A stretch of DNA of 64,000 nucleotides from a virus, in IMG/VR virus record IMGVR_UViG_3300037247_001602, positions 1 through 64,000 of that record. One strand, given 5' to 3'. Each line of letters begins with the position of its first letter. Position 1 is the first letter of the stretch. A model generated the notes under the pieces. It had not been told where the DNA came from and searched no databases. It saw only the letters and a program-made list of their open reading frames with translations. The position numbers and the translations under genes were made by a program. Shown piece after piece: positions 41,595 to 52,006 of this stretch.

Positions 41595-41681
41595 GGTTTC
41601 TCCTCCTTTGCCATGACAATGATGTGTAGGCAAGCCCTGCACCGTGCAGGACTTACAAGACTACACTTCTCTCGGTACTTT

Positions 41682-41690
41682 TCTTATACC
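41682..41690 (-). promoter_or_regulatory. GGTATAAGA promoter-like motif
   Basis: GGTATAAGA on the - strand, about 90 nt before the start at 41594 and 20 nt from the divergent RNA polymerase promoter. Confidence 0.5.
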
Positions 41691-41710
41691 GGATTTGGGC
41701 GTTGATTTTC

Positions 41711-41738
41711 TTGATTGTAAACCCTTACCATATATAAT
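41711..41738 (+). promoter_or_regulatory. Sigma70-like promoter of the RNA polymerase gene
   Basis: TTGATT at 41711-41716, exactly 16 nt, TATAAT at 41733-41738, 35 nt before the polymerase start codon. Confidence 0.7.
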
Positions 41739-41773
41739 TATATCCGAATTCCACCACCCGAGAAGGTCACGAA

Positions 41774-44700
41774 ATGCTCGACTTCGAAGCTCAGGCTAGG
41801 AACAGCGAGAAGAGTCTCGTCGCCGCCATCAAGGCGATATTCCCCTATGCCGGGAAGAAGCAGACTCTCATTGCAGAGCGTATTTGGATCGACAAGGAAG
41901 CACGAACTTTCGGGGACTTTGGTTCTCAGAAAGAGGTGAAAGGCAAAGATAAAACTTGGGCAATGCCGATCTACGGCAAGTTTCGCCTCGTGGACAACGC
42001 CACCAATGAAGTCATCGATCGGATCGACAAGATGACCCTGGTGAACCTGCCTCTGGCTACCGCTCGCGGAAGCTATATCGTGCGCGGGAGCGAGTACCAG
42101 GTCGCCAATCAGTTCCGCCTGAAGCCGGGCGTCTACACAAGAATCCAGCAGAACGGAGAGCTTGAGTCCCAGGTGAATCTGGCGAAAGGCATGAACTTCA
42201 GGATTCTCCTGGCGCCCAACTCCGGGATCTTCTTCATGAAGCTGGGGGAGACGAAGATACAACTCTATCACCTGCTCACGGCATTCGGCGTATCCCGCAG
42301 CGCCATAGAATCGATATGGGGACCGGAATTGACAGCCAAGAATTCCAAGAAAGGAAGCCAAGATGGCGAGGTTAATAAAGCTTACAAGATCATATTTAGG
42401 AAAGAACCGGAAAATCTAGCAGAGGCGATTTCGAGCCTTGAGACTTACTTTGCTGGCAATGTGATAGATCGGAGCACGACGAAGCTCACGCTGGGCAAGG
42501 GATTCAAGAACGTCAACGCAGATCTATTACTGAGGACTTCTGCAAGGATATTATCTGTCTCTCGCGGAGAGGATAAGGCGGACGACCGGGACTCCCTGGA
42601 ATTCAAGCAGCTCTTGTCGGTGGATGATTTCCTGAGAGAGCGCATCGATAAGAATGCGAATAAGATCAAGTTCAAGATGCGTTTCAACATCGATCGCAAG
42701 GACAACATCCGGGAGATTATGGGTCTTTCCACGTTCAATTATCCGATAGAGAGCTTCTTCACGGGCGGGGCAGAAGCATTCGGCGGCAATACGGGGCTGT
42801 CCAGCACGCCTGAGCAGACGAATCCCCTGCATATGCTCTCGGAGACCTCGAAAGTTATCCTGTCGGGCTCCGGAGGGATCACCAACCCATATCAAGTTAC
42901 TGTCGAGGCCAGGGCCGTCCATCCATCCACCATGGGCTTTGTAGATCCCGTGCACACGCCGGAGTCGGATCGCATAGGTACAACACTTCAGCTTCCTCTT
43001 GGCATCAAGAAAAAAGGGCAGAAAATATTGGCGGGTTTCTATAGTGTCAAGACTGGGAAGGTAGTTGATCTAGCCCCCGATCAGGCTGCGGATTCAGTCG
43101 TTTCTTTTAGAGATCAGTATGACGAGAAGAATGGCAAGTTGAAGCCTAAAACACGGAACGTAAAGGCCTCTGTGAAAGGCAAAATATCCATAGTCCCAGC
43201 AAATGAAGTCGAATATGTCATCCCGTCGCCGCAAGCTATGTTCGGGATAGCAACAAACATGATTCCTTTCTTACAAAACGATCAGGGCAATCGCGCCATG
43301 ATGGCTGGCAAGATGATGACGCAGGCGCTCCCTCTGGTAAATAGAGAAGCCCCTCTCGTCCGCGTCGTGGCTGGCAAAGGCGTGGTCTTCGAAAGTGTTG
43401 CCGGCCAGGGATTCTCGCACAGAGCGCCAGTATCCGGGACTATCACGAGCGCAACCGAGAAGGAAGTCGTAATCAAAGGGGCGGACGGCAAGCGCCATAC
43501 CGTGTCTCTGTACGACAATTTCCCACTCAACTCAAAAACAGCATTCATCGATGCGGAAGTTGTCGTGAAGAAAGGAGATAAAGTCAAGAAAGGGCAACTG
43601 CTTGCCGATACGACATTTACGAAGGATGGAGACCTTTCGCTTGGAATCAACGCAACTGTCGCATATATGCCCTTCAAAGGCTATAATTTCGAGGACGGAA
43701 TCGTCATCAGCGAGAGTTTCTCTAAGAAATTCACATCATCGCACCTCTACAAACTTACGACTTCAATAGACAAGCAGACTCTGATGAACCTTGCCAAGTT
43801 CAAGGCTTACTATCCGGAAGCTCTGGATCTCGCTTCGGCCAGCCGACTCGACTCGGATGGCGTCATCAAGAAAGGCGAGATCGTGAAGTTTGGCGACACG
43901 GTAATGTCCGTATTGAGGAAGGAGGAGAAAGGCCCGGAGGATCTGATTCTTGGGAGACTGCACAGAGCATTCATTAAGCCGTACAAGAACAAGTCGGTGT
44001 TATGGGAGGAGGAGGACGAGGGCGAAGTTGTCGATGTTATCAAAACGGCGAGGAAGATCGAGGTTCATATCCGTACTGCCGAGCCAGCGAAGATTGGCGA
44101 TAAGCTGGCCGGCAGGCACGGAAACAAAGGCACGATCACTTTCATCGGCGGAGATGCCGAGATGCCCACTACGGCAGATGGCGAAGTCATTGAAGTCCTT
44201 TTGAATCCCCATAGCATTCCTGGGAGAATCAATCCAGGCCAGATCCTCGAAACGGTTGCAGGCAAGATTGCCGACAAGCAGGGCCGGCCATTTGATGTGC
44301 GTAACTTCACTGGCAGAAATTATTTGGAGGACGTGGAGAGAGCCGCAAAGAAGGCAGGCGTTCAAGACAAAGAAGATCTCGTCGATCCGGTGACGAACCA
44401 GAGACTTCCTGGCGTTCTCGTCGGAAAGCAATATATGCTGAAGCTGGACCACCCGACGAGGAAAAAATTCTCTGCTCGCGCCCAGGGGAGTTACACAGCC
44501 GACTTGCAACCATCTCGTGGTAAACACGAGGGCGGGCAGTCGATGGACACCCTGACGCTCTACTCGATGCTGTCACACGGAGCAAAAGCAAACCTGAGAG
44601 AAATGGCCACGTACAAATCTGGGCGTAACGATGAAGTATGGCGCGCCCTCCAGCTTGGCCAAAGTCTTCCGGCTCCCGCTGTTCCTTTTGCCACCGAGAA

Positions 44701-47700
44701 ATTCATCTCGATGGTGAAGGGTCTTGGCGTGGACGTGAAGAAAGACGGGAATACCCTGGCCCTGTCTCCGATGACGGATAAGAAGATCCTAGAATATAGT
44801 TCTGGATCTATCAAGAATTCAAAGATTGTGCGGGGCAAGGATCTGAGGCCGGAAAAGGGCGGATTGTTTGATCCGATCATCACGGGCGGTGTTGCGGGCA
44901 CGAATTGGAATCATATCGAACTAGCTGAGCCGATGCCGAATCCGATATTTGAAAACGCGATCAAGGCTATCTTGGGAATCACGGGAACAATCTACGAGGA
45001 TATTATTTCCGGGCGGCGTTATGTGACTCCGGATGGACAAATCGTTCCTGAATCCACTGATGAGACGGAAACGGGTGGTATCGGCATCAAGATCTTGCTA
45101 TCCAAGATCGATATGGACAAGAAGATCAAGGAGCTGTTGGTCCAAGCCAAGAAGAAAAAAGGCGCCGCCCTGGACAAGATCAACAAGGTTATTCGTTACC
45201 TGACAGCGCTCCAGAAGAATGGACTCAAGCCGACTGATTATATCATCAAAAACATACCCGTGATGCCGGCTCGTTTGCGCCCTGTCTACCCGCTTCCGGA
45301 TGGGAGCCTGAACGTAACCGAGGTGAACCATCTCTATAAGGATCTGATTGATCTGAGCGATCAGAATCGGGACTTTATAGCCCTGGATATGCCCGACCAA
45401 GATATAGCCCCGCTGAGGGAGAATGTCTACAAGGGCATGAGGGCTCTCGTCGGCCTGCAAGACCATCTCGGCGGAAGGGGATACAAGGGACTCATCGAGC
45501 AGATAAGAGGCAACACGAACAAGGAGGGATTCTTCCAGAACCGTATCATGAGCCGTCGCCAGGAATTCTCAGGGCGATCAACCATTGTCCCTGAGCCTGC
45601 CCTTGGCCTCGATGACGTAGCCATTCCCGAAGAGATGGCCTGGAAAATATATCGTCCGTTTATCGTCAGGGAGCTGGTTCGCCAGGGCTACAAAGACAGC
45701 GCCCTAGAGGCAAGGGAGGAGCTGGACAAGAAGACCCCCTTGGCTATGAGAGCCTTGCAGATAGCTATGGAAGACCGGCCTGTGATGCTCAACCGGGCTC
45801 CGTCGCTGCACAAATTCAGCATTATGTCATTCATGCCACAACTCACCACGGGTAAGGCAATTAAGATAAACCCCTTGGTGGTAAAGGGTTACAACGCAGA
45901 TTTTGACGGGGACACAATGGCCGTCCATGTTCCGATCACAGAAGAAGCACGAAACGAATCGTTCAAAATGCTGCCGAGCAGAAATTTATACAACCCGCGA
46001 AGCGGCGAACTGATGAACTATCCCACTCAGGAGGCGATTACCGGACTCTATCTATTCACGCAGAGCCCGAAGGGCAGAGCAACGCTCAATGCCATTCTCC
46101 CTGCGGCGAAATACCACATCAAGGGACCATTGACTGCCAAGGAGATGATAAGCGTTCTGGATCGGATCTCGAAGGAAATGCCGAACCAATTCACTAAAGT
46201 CGTCAATGCACTCAAAGATATTGGGAATAGAGCATCTTACGAAATGGGATTTTCTGTCGGTCTTGAAGATCTCAAGATGGATTATTCCTCCAGGGATAGG
46301 ATATTTAACGAGGCCGAAAACGCAATCAAAAAAGTGAAAGGCGACAAGACACAAGCAATCATCGATGCTTATACAAGTGCGGCGAAGAAACTCGACGTAG
46401 CTCTTCTTGGGGACAAGCGACTAAGAGCCAACTCCTTCATGATTATGGCCAGATCTGGCGGGAAGGGAAATATAGGCCAAATCAGACAGATCTTGGCTGG
46501 GCCTGTCCTCGTCAAGGATGTTCATGATCGCACTATTCCGGTTCCGATTAAGAAATCATATTCAGAAGGGTTGGACTTGGCGGACTATTGGGCGTCAATG
46601 GCTGGTGCCCGAAAAGGTATGATTGACAGATCCCTGCAGACTTCTATCCCTGGTGCATTCGCCAAGGAACTTCTCAATGTTACCGTGAATCACGTCATCT
46701 CGATAGCTGACTGCAAGACTACACGCGGCGTTGAAATCCCAGTGGACGATTCTGACATTCTGGATCGTTATCTGGCGCGAGGGATCAAGGACGTAGCCAG
46801 AAGAAACTCGATCGTGACGGCATATGTGATCAAGAAGGCCAGAAAGAATAATGTGAAGACCCTGCTTGTCCGAAGTCCGCTGACTTGTGAGGCCGAACAG
46901 GGCGTCTGCCAAAGATGTTACGGGCTCTCGGATAATGGGAGGCCTCCTGAAATCGGGACGAATGTTGGAGTGGAGGCTGGCCAATCAATGGCGGAGCCTG
47001 CCACCCAGATGGTTATGCGCAGTTTCCATACGGGAGGAGCCGCAGGAATGGCAGGCGGGATCGTATCTGGATTCACGAGAATCTCCGATCTCCTGAAGAT
47101 GCCCAAAATCCTGAAAAATAAGGCAACTCTATCCCGAGAGTCCGGGAAAATCACGAAGATAGACACCTCTCCGATTGGAGGATGGAATGTCTGGGTTGAT
47201 GACGAAGAGCACCATGTGCCTGCCGGAAGACGAGTTCTTGTCAAACAAGGCCAAACAGTCTCGATGGGCGACCGCCTCAGTGATGGCCCAATTAAGCCGC
47301 AGGAACTTCTCGAACTACGAAACATGCGTGAAACACAGGATTATATTGTAAATTCGCTCAAGGATGAATATTTGAATCAAGGCATCCAAATGAGGCGCCG
47401 CGTCCTGGAAACAGTCGTCCGCCCGCTGACAAATTCAGCCAGAGTAACGCATCCGGGTGGACACGAGGCATATGTGCCCGGCGATCATGCCCCACTGACT
47501 ATTCTCGATGCATATAACCGCAAAGCTAAACCTGAAGACAAGATCGAATATGAACCGATTATTCGGGGAATCAACACGGCGCCCTTGGCGAGCCAGGACT
47601 GGATCACGAGGTTGAATTTCCAGCGCCTCAAAGAAACGCTCATCGAAGGCCCCGCGCAAGGCTGGAAATCTGATATTGCCACAATCGGTGCACCCCTGGC

Positions 47701-47794
47701 CGCATATGCATATGGTCCACTGATCGGAAGAGAGCGCGAAAAAGCTGCTGAAGATACTGCCCAACTAGAGGAGATTGGCAGTGTCTCAGAATAG
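41774..47794 (+). CDS. Single-chain fused beta-beta' RNA polymerase
   Basis: A 2006-residue protein joining both large subunits of bacterial-type RNA polymerase. Beta part: AVHPSTMGFVDPVHTPESDRIG, GYNFEDGIVISESF (near 635), GDKLAGRHGNKG (near 775), PHSIPGRINPGQILE. Beta' part: GLFDPIITGG then HIELAEP (near 1047), RAPSLHKFSIMSF, catalytic NADFDGD (near 1376), the second zinc site (DCKTT near 1649; CEAEQGVCQRCYG near 1704-1716) and trigger-loop MRSFHTGGAAG (near 1748). The N-terminal beta' zinc finger between GLFD and HIELA is missing. The order beta then beta' is kept. It lies upstream of helicase and ligase genes, and may transcribe phage genes. Confidence 0.95.
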   Translation: MLDFEAQARNSEKSLVAAIKAIFPYAGKKQTLIAERIWIDKEARTFGDFGSQKEVKGKDKTWAMPIYGKFRLVDNATNEVIDRIDKMTLVNLPLATARGSYIVRGSEYQVANQFRLKPGVYTRIQQNGELESQVNLAKGMNFRILLAPNSGIFFMKLGETKIQLYHLLTAFGVSRSAIESIWGPELTAKNSKKGSQDGEVNKAYKIIFRKEPENLAEAISSLETYFAGNVIDRSTTKLTLGKGFKNVNADLLLRTSARILSVSRGEDKADDRDSLEFKQLLSVDDFLRERIDKNANKIKFKMRFNIDRKDNIREIMGLSTFNYPIESFFTGGAEAFGGNTGLSSTPEQTNPLHMLSETSKVILSGSGGITNPYQVTVEARAVHPSTMGFVDPVHTPESDRIGTTLQLPLGIKKKGQKILAGFYSVKTGKVVDLAPDQAADSVVSFRDQYDEKNGKLKPKTRNVKASVKGKISIVPANEVEYVIPSPQAMFGIATNMIPFLQNDQGNRAMMAGKMMTQALPLVNREAPLVRVVAGKGVVFESVAGQGFSHRAPVSGTITSATEKEVVIKGADGKRHTVSLYDNFPLNSKTAFIDAEVVVKKGDKVKKGQLLADTTFTKDGDLSLGINATVAYMPFKGYNFEDGIVISESFSKKFTSSHLYKLTTSIDKQTLMNLAKFKAYYPEALDLASASRLDSDGVIKKGEIVKFGDTVMSVLRKEEKGPEDLILGRLHRAFIKPYKNKSVLWEEEDEGEVVDVIKTARKIEVHIRTAEPAKIGDKLAGRHGNKGTITFIGGDAEMPTTADGEVIEVLLNPHSIPGRINPGQILETVAGKIADKQGRPFDVRNFTGRNYLEDVERAAKKAGVQDKEDLVDPVTNQRLPGVLVGKQYMLKLDHPTRKKFSARAQGSYTADLQPSRGKHEGGQSMDTLTLYSMLSHGAKANLREMATYKSGRNDEVWRALQLGQSLPAPAVPFATEKFISMVKGLGVDVKKDGNTLALSPMTDKKILEYSSGSIKNSKIVRGKDLRPEKGGLFDPIITGGVAGTNWNHIELAEPMPNPIFENAIKAILGITGTIYEDIISGRRYVTPDGQIVPESTDETETGGIGIKILLSKIDMDKKIKELLVQAKKKKGAALDKINKVIRYLTALQKNGLKPTDYIIKNIPVMPARLRPVYPLPDGSLNVTEVNHLYKDLIDLSDQNRDFIALDMPDQDIAPLRENVYKGMRALVGLQDHLGGRGYKGLIEQIRGNTNKEGFFQNRIMSRRQEFSGRSTIVPEPALGLDDVAIPEEMAWKIYRPFIVRELVRQGYKDSALEAREELDKKTPLAMRALQIAMEDRPVMLNRAPSLHKFSIMSFMPQLTTGKAIKINPLVVKGYNADFDGDTMAVHVPITEEARNESFKMLPSRNLYNPRSGELMNYPTQEAITGLYLFTQSPKGRATLNAILPAAKYHIKGPLTAKEMISVLDRISKEMPNQFTKVVNALKDIGNRASYEMGFSVGLEDLKMDYSSRDRIFNEAENAIKKVKGDKTQAIIDAYTSAAKKLDVALLGDKRLRANSFMIMARSGGKGNIGQIRQILAGPVLVKDVHDRTIPVPIKKSYSEGLDLADYWASMAGARKGMIDRSLQTSIPGAFAKELLNVTVNHVISIADCKTTRGVEIPVDDSDILDRYLARGIKDVARRNSIVTAYVIKKARKNNVKTLLVRSPLTCEAEQGVCQRCYGLSDNGRPPEIGTNVGVEAGQSMAEPATQMVMRSFHTGGAAGMAGGIVSGFTRISDLLKMPKILKNKATLSRESGKITKIDTSPIGGWNVWVDDEEHHVPAGRRVLVKQGQTVSMGDRLSDGPIKPQELLELRNMRETQDYIVNSLKDEYLNQGIQMRRRVLETVVRPLTNSARVTHPGGHEAYVPGDHAPLTILDAYNRKAKPEDKIEYEPIIRGINTAPLASQDWITRLNFQRLKETLIEGPAQGWKSDIATIGAPLAAYAYGPLIGREREKAAEDTAQLEEIGSVSE

Positions 47795-49802
47795 TTTGGA
47801 CAGAATGCTTCTCATGCTCTCTGGCGATACACTTCAAGAGAAAATCGCGCAGTCAATCGTTGCGCCCACGCTTCAAGATACCAAAATCGAAACGGAGAAG
47901 ATCGAACCAGGTCCAGGATTGAAAGAGGGCGTCCAGCTTACCCCGGCACAGATTGATTTCTCTAGATTCATCGCAGACCGTCGTGGGATCGGAATCGCTG
48001 CTTGGAAACCTGGCGCCGGAAAGACACTTGGTACAATCGCTGCATTCCTGAATCTGAGGGCTCGGGGAGAGGCCAAGAAGGCAATCGTACTTGTTCCCGC
48101 TTCATTGCGAGTGAACTTTGCTGAAGGAGGCGTCACTAAATTCACAGATGCCCAATATGGAATCATCGGGAACAAACAAGAAGCCGCATCTTTCGCCGAC
48201 ATGGATGTTGAGCGCATGGGAGAGAAGGATTTTTATATCATCTCCCATGATATGTTTAGGGCTAACTCCGATTATTATTTGCAGAAAACCGGCGCCGATA
48301 CGGTCATCATGGATGAAATGCACCGTGTCAAAGATCCGCAATCCGTATTAAATGACGTAATCGAAAAGGTTGGCCCTACTGTCCGGAATTTCATCGGCGC
48401 TACAGCAACGCCAGCAATGAATAAGCCCTTCGAGGCGATCGAGCTGAAAAATGTAATCAGTTCTCCCGAGGAACGATTCACGGAGAAGCAATTTACGCAA
48501 GCATTCATCGAGCGCGCTCCAAGAGATTTCTGGGAAAGAGTCCGAAGCTTGTTCGGAGGTAAACGCACCGGAGAGATCAAAGGATTCAAACGAAGGAAAG
48601 AGTTAGCCGAGCTGTTAGGTCGAACATTCCATTTTGCCGACCCTAAAGTTAAAGGGATGCCGAAGAAAGACGTTCAAATCATCGAAGTTCCGATGACCCC
48701 TACTCAGGAACAGAATTATCACGCGATCTTGAAGAAGAAACTGAACAGGCGCGAGCAACAGATTCTACGAGAGGGACAACTTTATCCTGATCGTGAAATG
48801 ATCAAGATCCTCAACAAGGCCATGGCGACGCGCCAGCTATCAAACAACGCCAGGTGGGTTGAGGGCGATTTGCCAGAAAGAGCGGGAGCCGAAACGCCCA
48901 AAATACTGAGAATGACGAGAGACATTGAAGATCATATTAAGAGGCGACCTGATGCACAGATCATCATCGCATCGAACTTTGTTGGGTCTGGCGCGAAACT
49001 TATGGAGGCCATGCTCAAGCAGAGGGGTATATCATTCGGGAAATACTACGGGAAAGGCCAGGAGGGAATAACAGGGGAAACGAGAGAACAGGCGATCAAG
49101 AACTATAACGCCGGCAAAGTCAAGGTTATGCTCATGACCGGCGCTGGCGCCGAGGGGCTGGATCTTCCGAATACGACGATGCACCTGACGATGGACCCCC
49201 ACTATAATCCCGAGAGAATCACTCAGCAAGAGGCTAGAGGAATCCGTCGTGGCGGGCAGGCTCATATTCCTCCCGAGAAGCGCAAAGTGATCGTGAAGCG
49301 CTATATATCAGTTCCCAGACAGGGATTCTCGATCGAGCGATCTATCTACCAGATCGCCGCAAAGAAGAAGGCCTTAGTCGATCAGCTAAAGCAGATCGGA
49401 TTGGAAGCCCAGCAGGAGAGAGCGAGAAGAGATCCTGGACGCAGAAGGGCATTGGCCTTATTCTCTAGGCGCCAGCAGAAGCCTCAATTACCCCAGGAGC
49501 CTGAGCGTCCCAAGCAGCCCATGATGAAAGCCGCTGGGAACGGGGGATATCTGAATGCTCGTGGTAATTTCGATGAGCACACAGTCCGATTAATCGGTGG
49601 ATCTCAGGCCGCATTCAATGTGGATTCAGGGGATACAATCGATCGAAAGTTCCATGCGCAAACTCGACTTGGGAAGTGGAGCAAGCGGAGAAAATCAACC
49701 TTGACGGGCAAGGAGCAGGCCCGGATGCGATTTACCGGGAAGACGGAAGGTAACCTAGGCCCGAACGAAAATGCCCAGCCGATAACACGAGTAGGCTACT
49801 GA
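47781..49802 (+). CDS. SNF2-type SF2 helicase/ATPase
   Basis: A 673-residue protein. GTG 47781 is chosen (AGAGGAG seven nt upstream); a TTG at 47775 is too close to the site. Motifs: PGAGKT (I) near 77, IVLVPASL (Ia), DEMH (II) near 177, GATATP (III), then MLMTGAGAEGLDL (V) and QQEARGIRRGGQ (VI). These define an SNF2-like translocase or helicase. An EKIA motif sits at residues 18-21 (DTLQEKIAQS). It overlaps the polymerase gene by 14 nt. It may clear or remodel DNA during transcription. The last 100 residues are basic and variable. Confidence 0.85.
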   Translation: MSQNSLDRMLLMLSGDTLQEKIAQSIVAPTLQDTKIETEKIEPGPGLKEGVQLTPAQIDFSRFIADRRGIGIAAWKPGAGKTLGTIAAFLNLRARGEAKKAIVLVPASLRVNFAEGGVTKFTDAQYGIIGNKQEAASFADMDVERMGEKDFYIISHDMFRANSDYYLQKTGADTVIMDEMHRVKDPQSVLNDVIEKVGPTVRNFIGATATPAMNKPFEAIELKNVISSPEERFTEKQFTQAFIERAPRDFWERVRSLFGGKRTGEIKGFKRRKELAELLGRTFHFADPKVKGMPKKDVQIIEVPMTPTQEQNYHAILKKKLNRREQQILREGQLYPDREMIKILNKAMATRQLSNNARWVEGDLPERAGAETPKILRMTRDIEDHIKRRPDAQIIIASNFVGSGAKLMEAMLKQRGISFGKYYGKGQEGITGETREQAIKNYNAGKVKVMLMTGAGAEGLDLPNTTMHLTMDPHYNPERITQQEARGIRRGGQAHIPPEKRKVIVKRYISVPRQGFSIERSIYQIAAKKKALVDQLKQIGLEAQQERARRDPGRRRALALFSRRQQKPQLPQEPERPKQPMMKAAGNGGYLNARGNFDEHTVRLIGGSQAAFNVDSGDTIDRKFHAQTRLGKWSKRRKSTLTGKEQARMRFTGKTEGNLGPNENAQPITRVGY

Positions 49803-50542
49803 TGCTGATTGAGAAGATAGCTGTTTTTGGGGTCCGCGCTCAGGCACAAGTGCTGAAAGCCTTCAAGCGCAGGGCGCTACCTAAACAATGGTATCGTAGG
49901 GTGGGCAAACCTTTAGTAGGCGTTGAGGGCCCTATAGGGGCTGCGTCGGAATTAGAAATGAAAAGAGCAACGAGAGCTGCCAACATGTTTGCTCCCATTC
50001 TTGGAGTGCCTCGCCTGAAATATGTAACTGCTCCGCACATTGGAAAAGCCTGGACTGCTGGAAAAGGAGATACTGTAACCCAACTAACCAATTTCGTGTC
50101 TAAACATCGTCCTTCACGCGGAAAAACCTTAAGATCAATTGTTAAGACCATGAAACCTGAAGATCGGAAAGCGGTCAATGCGATCATTAAGGCTCATGAA
50201 CTAGATGAACTTAATATACCTCTGAAACTACGCGAGAAAGGATATTTGGGCGCACTTGAACATTCTGGATTTGAAGTCATGTTTAGAGAAAGCAATAGAG
50301 TCAGGGCGCTTCCAAAAAGAATGAAGGCGGCTAAAACATTCATGAAAGAACTTCATCGGGGAACTACGGATGAACTTGCACTGAAGCCGGTTCCCGGATT
50401 CAGATATGGAGAGACAAAAATAAACAGATCGGCCAGGCGAAGGGCAATGGCTATTATTGTTAGGCATGATGAGGCCATACTAGAAGATTATTCAAAATGG
50501 AGCGCATATATAAAGAAGCTTACGGAGATAAAAAAGAGTTAG
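49802..50542 (+). CDS. Basic protein with IEKIA leader
   Basis: A 246-residue protein whose ATG overlaps the helicase stop (TGATG). It begins MLIEKIAVFGVRAQAQVLKAF and is basic throughout (KRRALPKQWYRRVGK, HRPSRGKTLRSIVKTMK). Codons are more A/T-rich than in the neighbours, suggesting a different history. No family recognised. Placement between helicase and ligase suggests a nucleic-acid role. Confidence 0.55.
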   Translation: MLIEKIAVFGVRAQAQVLKAFKRRALPKQWYRRVGKPLVGVEGPIGAASELEMKRATRAANMFAPILGVPRLKYVTAPHIGKAWTAGKGDTVTQLTNFVSKHRPSRGKTLRSIVKTMKPEDRKAVNAIIKAHELDELNIPLKLREKGYLGALEHSGFEVMFRESNRVRALPKRMKAAKTFMKELHRGTTDELALKPVPGFRYGETKINRSARRRAMAIIVRHDEAILEDYSKWSAYIKKLTEIKKS

Positions 50543-50584
50543 ACTAGAAGCATATTTGGAGAGAGTGATTTAGAGGATGGGTGC

Positions 50585-52006
50585 ATGAACTTTATCGAGA
50601 AAATAGCAAGGCGCAAACGCAAGAAGAAGGAATTTGCGCCTGGACTTCCCAGAAGAGAGCAGACGACGAATCCTCCCGTCACAGAAAAGCCGAAAATATG
50701 GGCTTCTGTTATTCAGCGACACGACGCCAGGCGAGCCGGAACTCATTTTGATTTCCGTCTTGGCGATCTAGAGACTGGGATAGGCCACTCCTGGGCGATG
50801 CGTAAGCTTCCTGGACCTGGCGAGAAAGTCCTGGCTATCCAACAGCCCGATCATACGATCCCCTATTTCAAATTCACAGGCGAGATCCCTGTCGGTTATG
50901 GCGCCGGCGAAGTAGGGCGCCACAGCCTGCTCGACGCAGAGGTATTGGAATCCGATAAGAATCGTGTCATTTTCAACCGCTATGACGGGCGCGATACGCA
51001 CGAATACGTCCTTCGCCGAATGGACGACAAGCATTGGCTCCTCATCAATCGCACTCCAACAGCCAAGTCAGAACCAATGCCTGAATCCAAGCCCAAATAC
51101 AAAGAGATCAAGCCCGGCCAGGTTGATCCGAAGGCCCCAGGCAGATGGGATGCCAAGATCGACGGTGCGTCTCTGAACTATGTCATCCATGATGGCAAGC
51201 CTATTCGGGCTTTCTCGTATCGCCGCAGTAGGCGAGGGCCGGCCCTGATCCAGCATACGCAACGAATTCCTACTCTACAGGGCGAGAAGGCACCCAAAGG
51301 GTACAAGAGGACGATCCTGAGAGGTGAAGTCTGGGCCACGAATCCCAAGACGAAGAAGGCGATTGAAGCACGGGAACTGGGAGCCTTATTGAATTCTCAT
51401 GTGCTGAGATCACGCAGGCTTCAGGAATCGAAAGGAAAACTTAAGAATATTATCTTCGACATTGTCATGCACAAAGGCAAGAATGTCGAAGGATTGCCTA
51501 CGGAAGAAAAGCGCCGCCTGATCGACGAGGTGATCAAAGATTCCAGATTCAAGGGAATATTCGAGAAGCCGTCTTCTGCCACGACACCTTCTGCGAAAAT
51601 GAAACTCTTCGAGAAGATCCGCAAGAAACAACACAAACAAACGAAGGAAGGAGTCATCATCCATTCCCCTGAAGGCGTGATGACGAAAGTGAAATTCAAA
51701 CCCGAATGGGACGTTGAGATCTCCGGCATCTTCACGAAGCCTAAATCAAAGGCCAAGGGGCAAGCGGGAGGATTCACCTATCGCAAGCTAGATGGCAAGA
51801 GGATAAGCAGGCTGTCCCGTGTAGGAACAGGATTCAGTCGCAAATTACGCGAAGCGATGTATGAGAATCCGGAAGACTTTGTCGGCGTAGTAGCCAAAGT
51901 CACAGGGATGGAGCAGTATCCTTCTGGCGCGATCCGCACCCCTTCTTTCGTTGGATGGCATTTAGATAAGAACGAGCCGGCCATGATTCCGGAGATCAAA
52001 AAGTGA
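50585..52006 (+). CDS. LigD-like phosphoesterase plus ATP-dependent DNA ligase
   Basis: A 473-residue protein. It begins MNFIEKIARRKRKKK. Residues 40-125 match the LigD 3'-phosphoesterase domain: VIQRHDARRAGTHFDFRLG, SWAMRKLPGPGEKVLAIQQPDHT and GEIPVGYGAGEV. A ligase domain follows, with the nucleotidyl Lys motif AKIDGAS near 190, RGEVW near 250, EGVIIHS near 356 and TKVKFKP near 366, and an OB-like C-terminus. In bacteria these activities sit in LigD for end joining. A phage version may repair ends or nicks on its own DNA. The leader hints that it could be packaged. Confidence 0.85.
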   Translation: MNFIEKIARRKRKKKEFAPGLPRREQTTNPPVTEKPKIWASVIQRHDARRAGTHFDFRLGDLETGIGHSWAMRKLPGPGEKVLAIQQPDHTIPYFKFTGEIPVGYGAGEVGRHSLLDAEVLESDKNRVIFNRYDGRDTHEYVLRRMDDKHWLLINRTPTAKSEPMPESKPKYKEIKPGQVDPKAPGRWDAKIDGASLNYVIHDGKPIRAFSYRRSRRGPALIQHTQRIPTLQGEKAPKGYKRTILRGEVWATNPKTKKAIEARELGALLNSHVLRSRRLQESKGKLKNIIFDIVMHKGKNVEGLPTEEKRRLIDEVIKDSRFKGIFEKPSSATTPSAKMKLFEKIRKKQHKQTKEGVIIHSPEGVMTKVKFKPEWDVEISGIFTKPKSKAKGQAGGFTYRKLDGKRISRLSRVGTGFSRKLREAMYENPEDFVGVVAKVTGMEQYPSGAIRTPSFVGWHLDKNEPAMIPEIKK

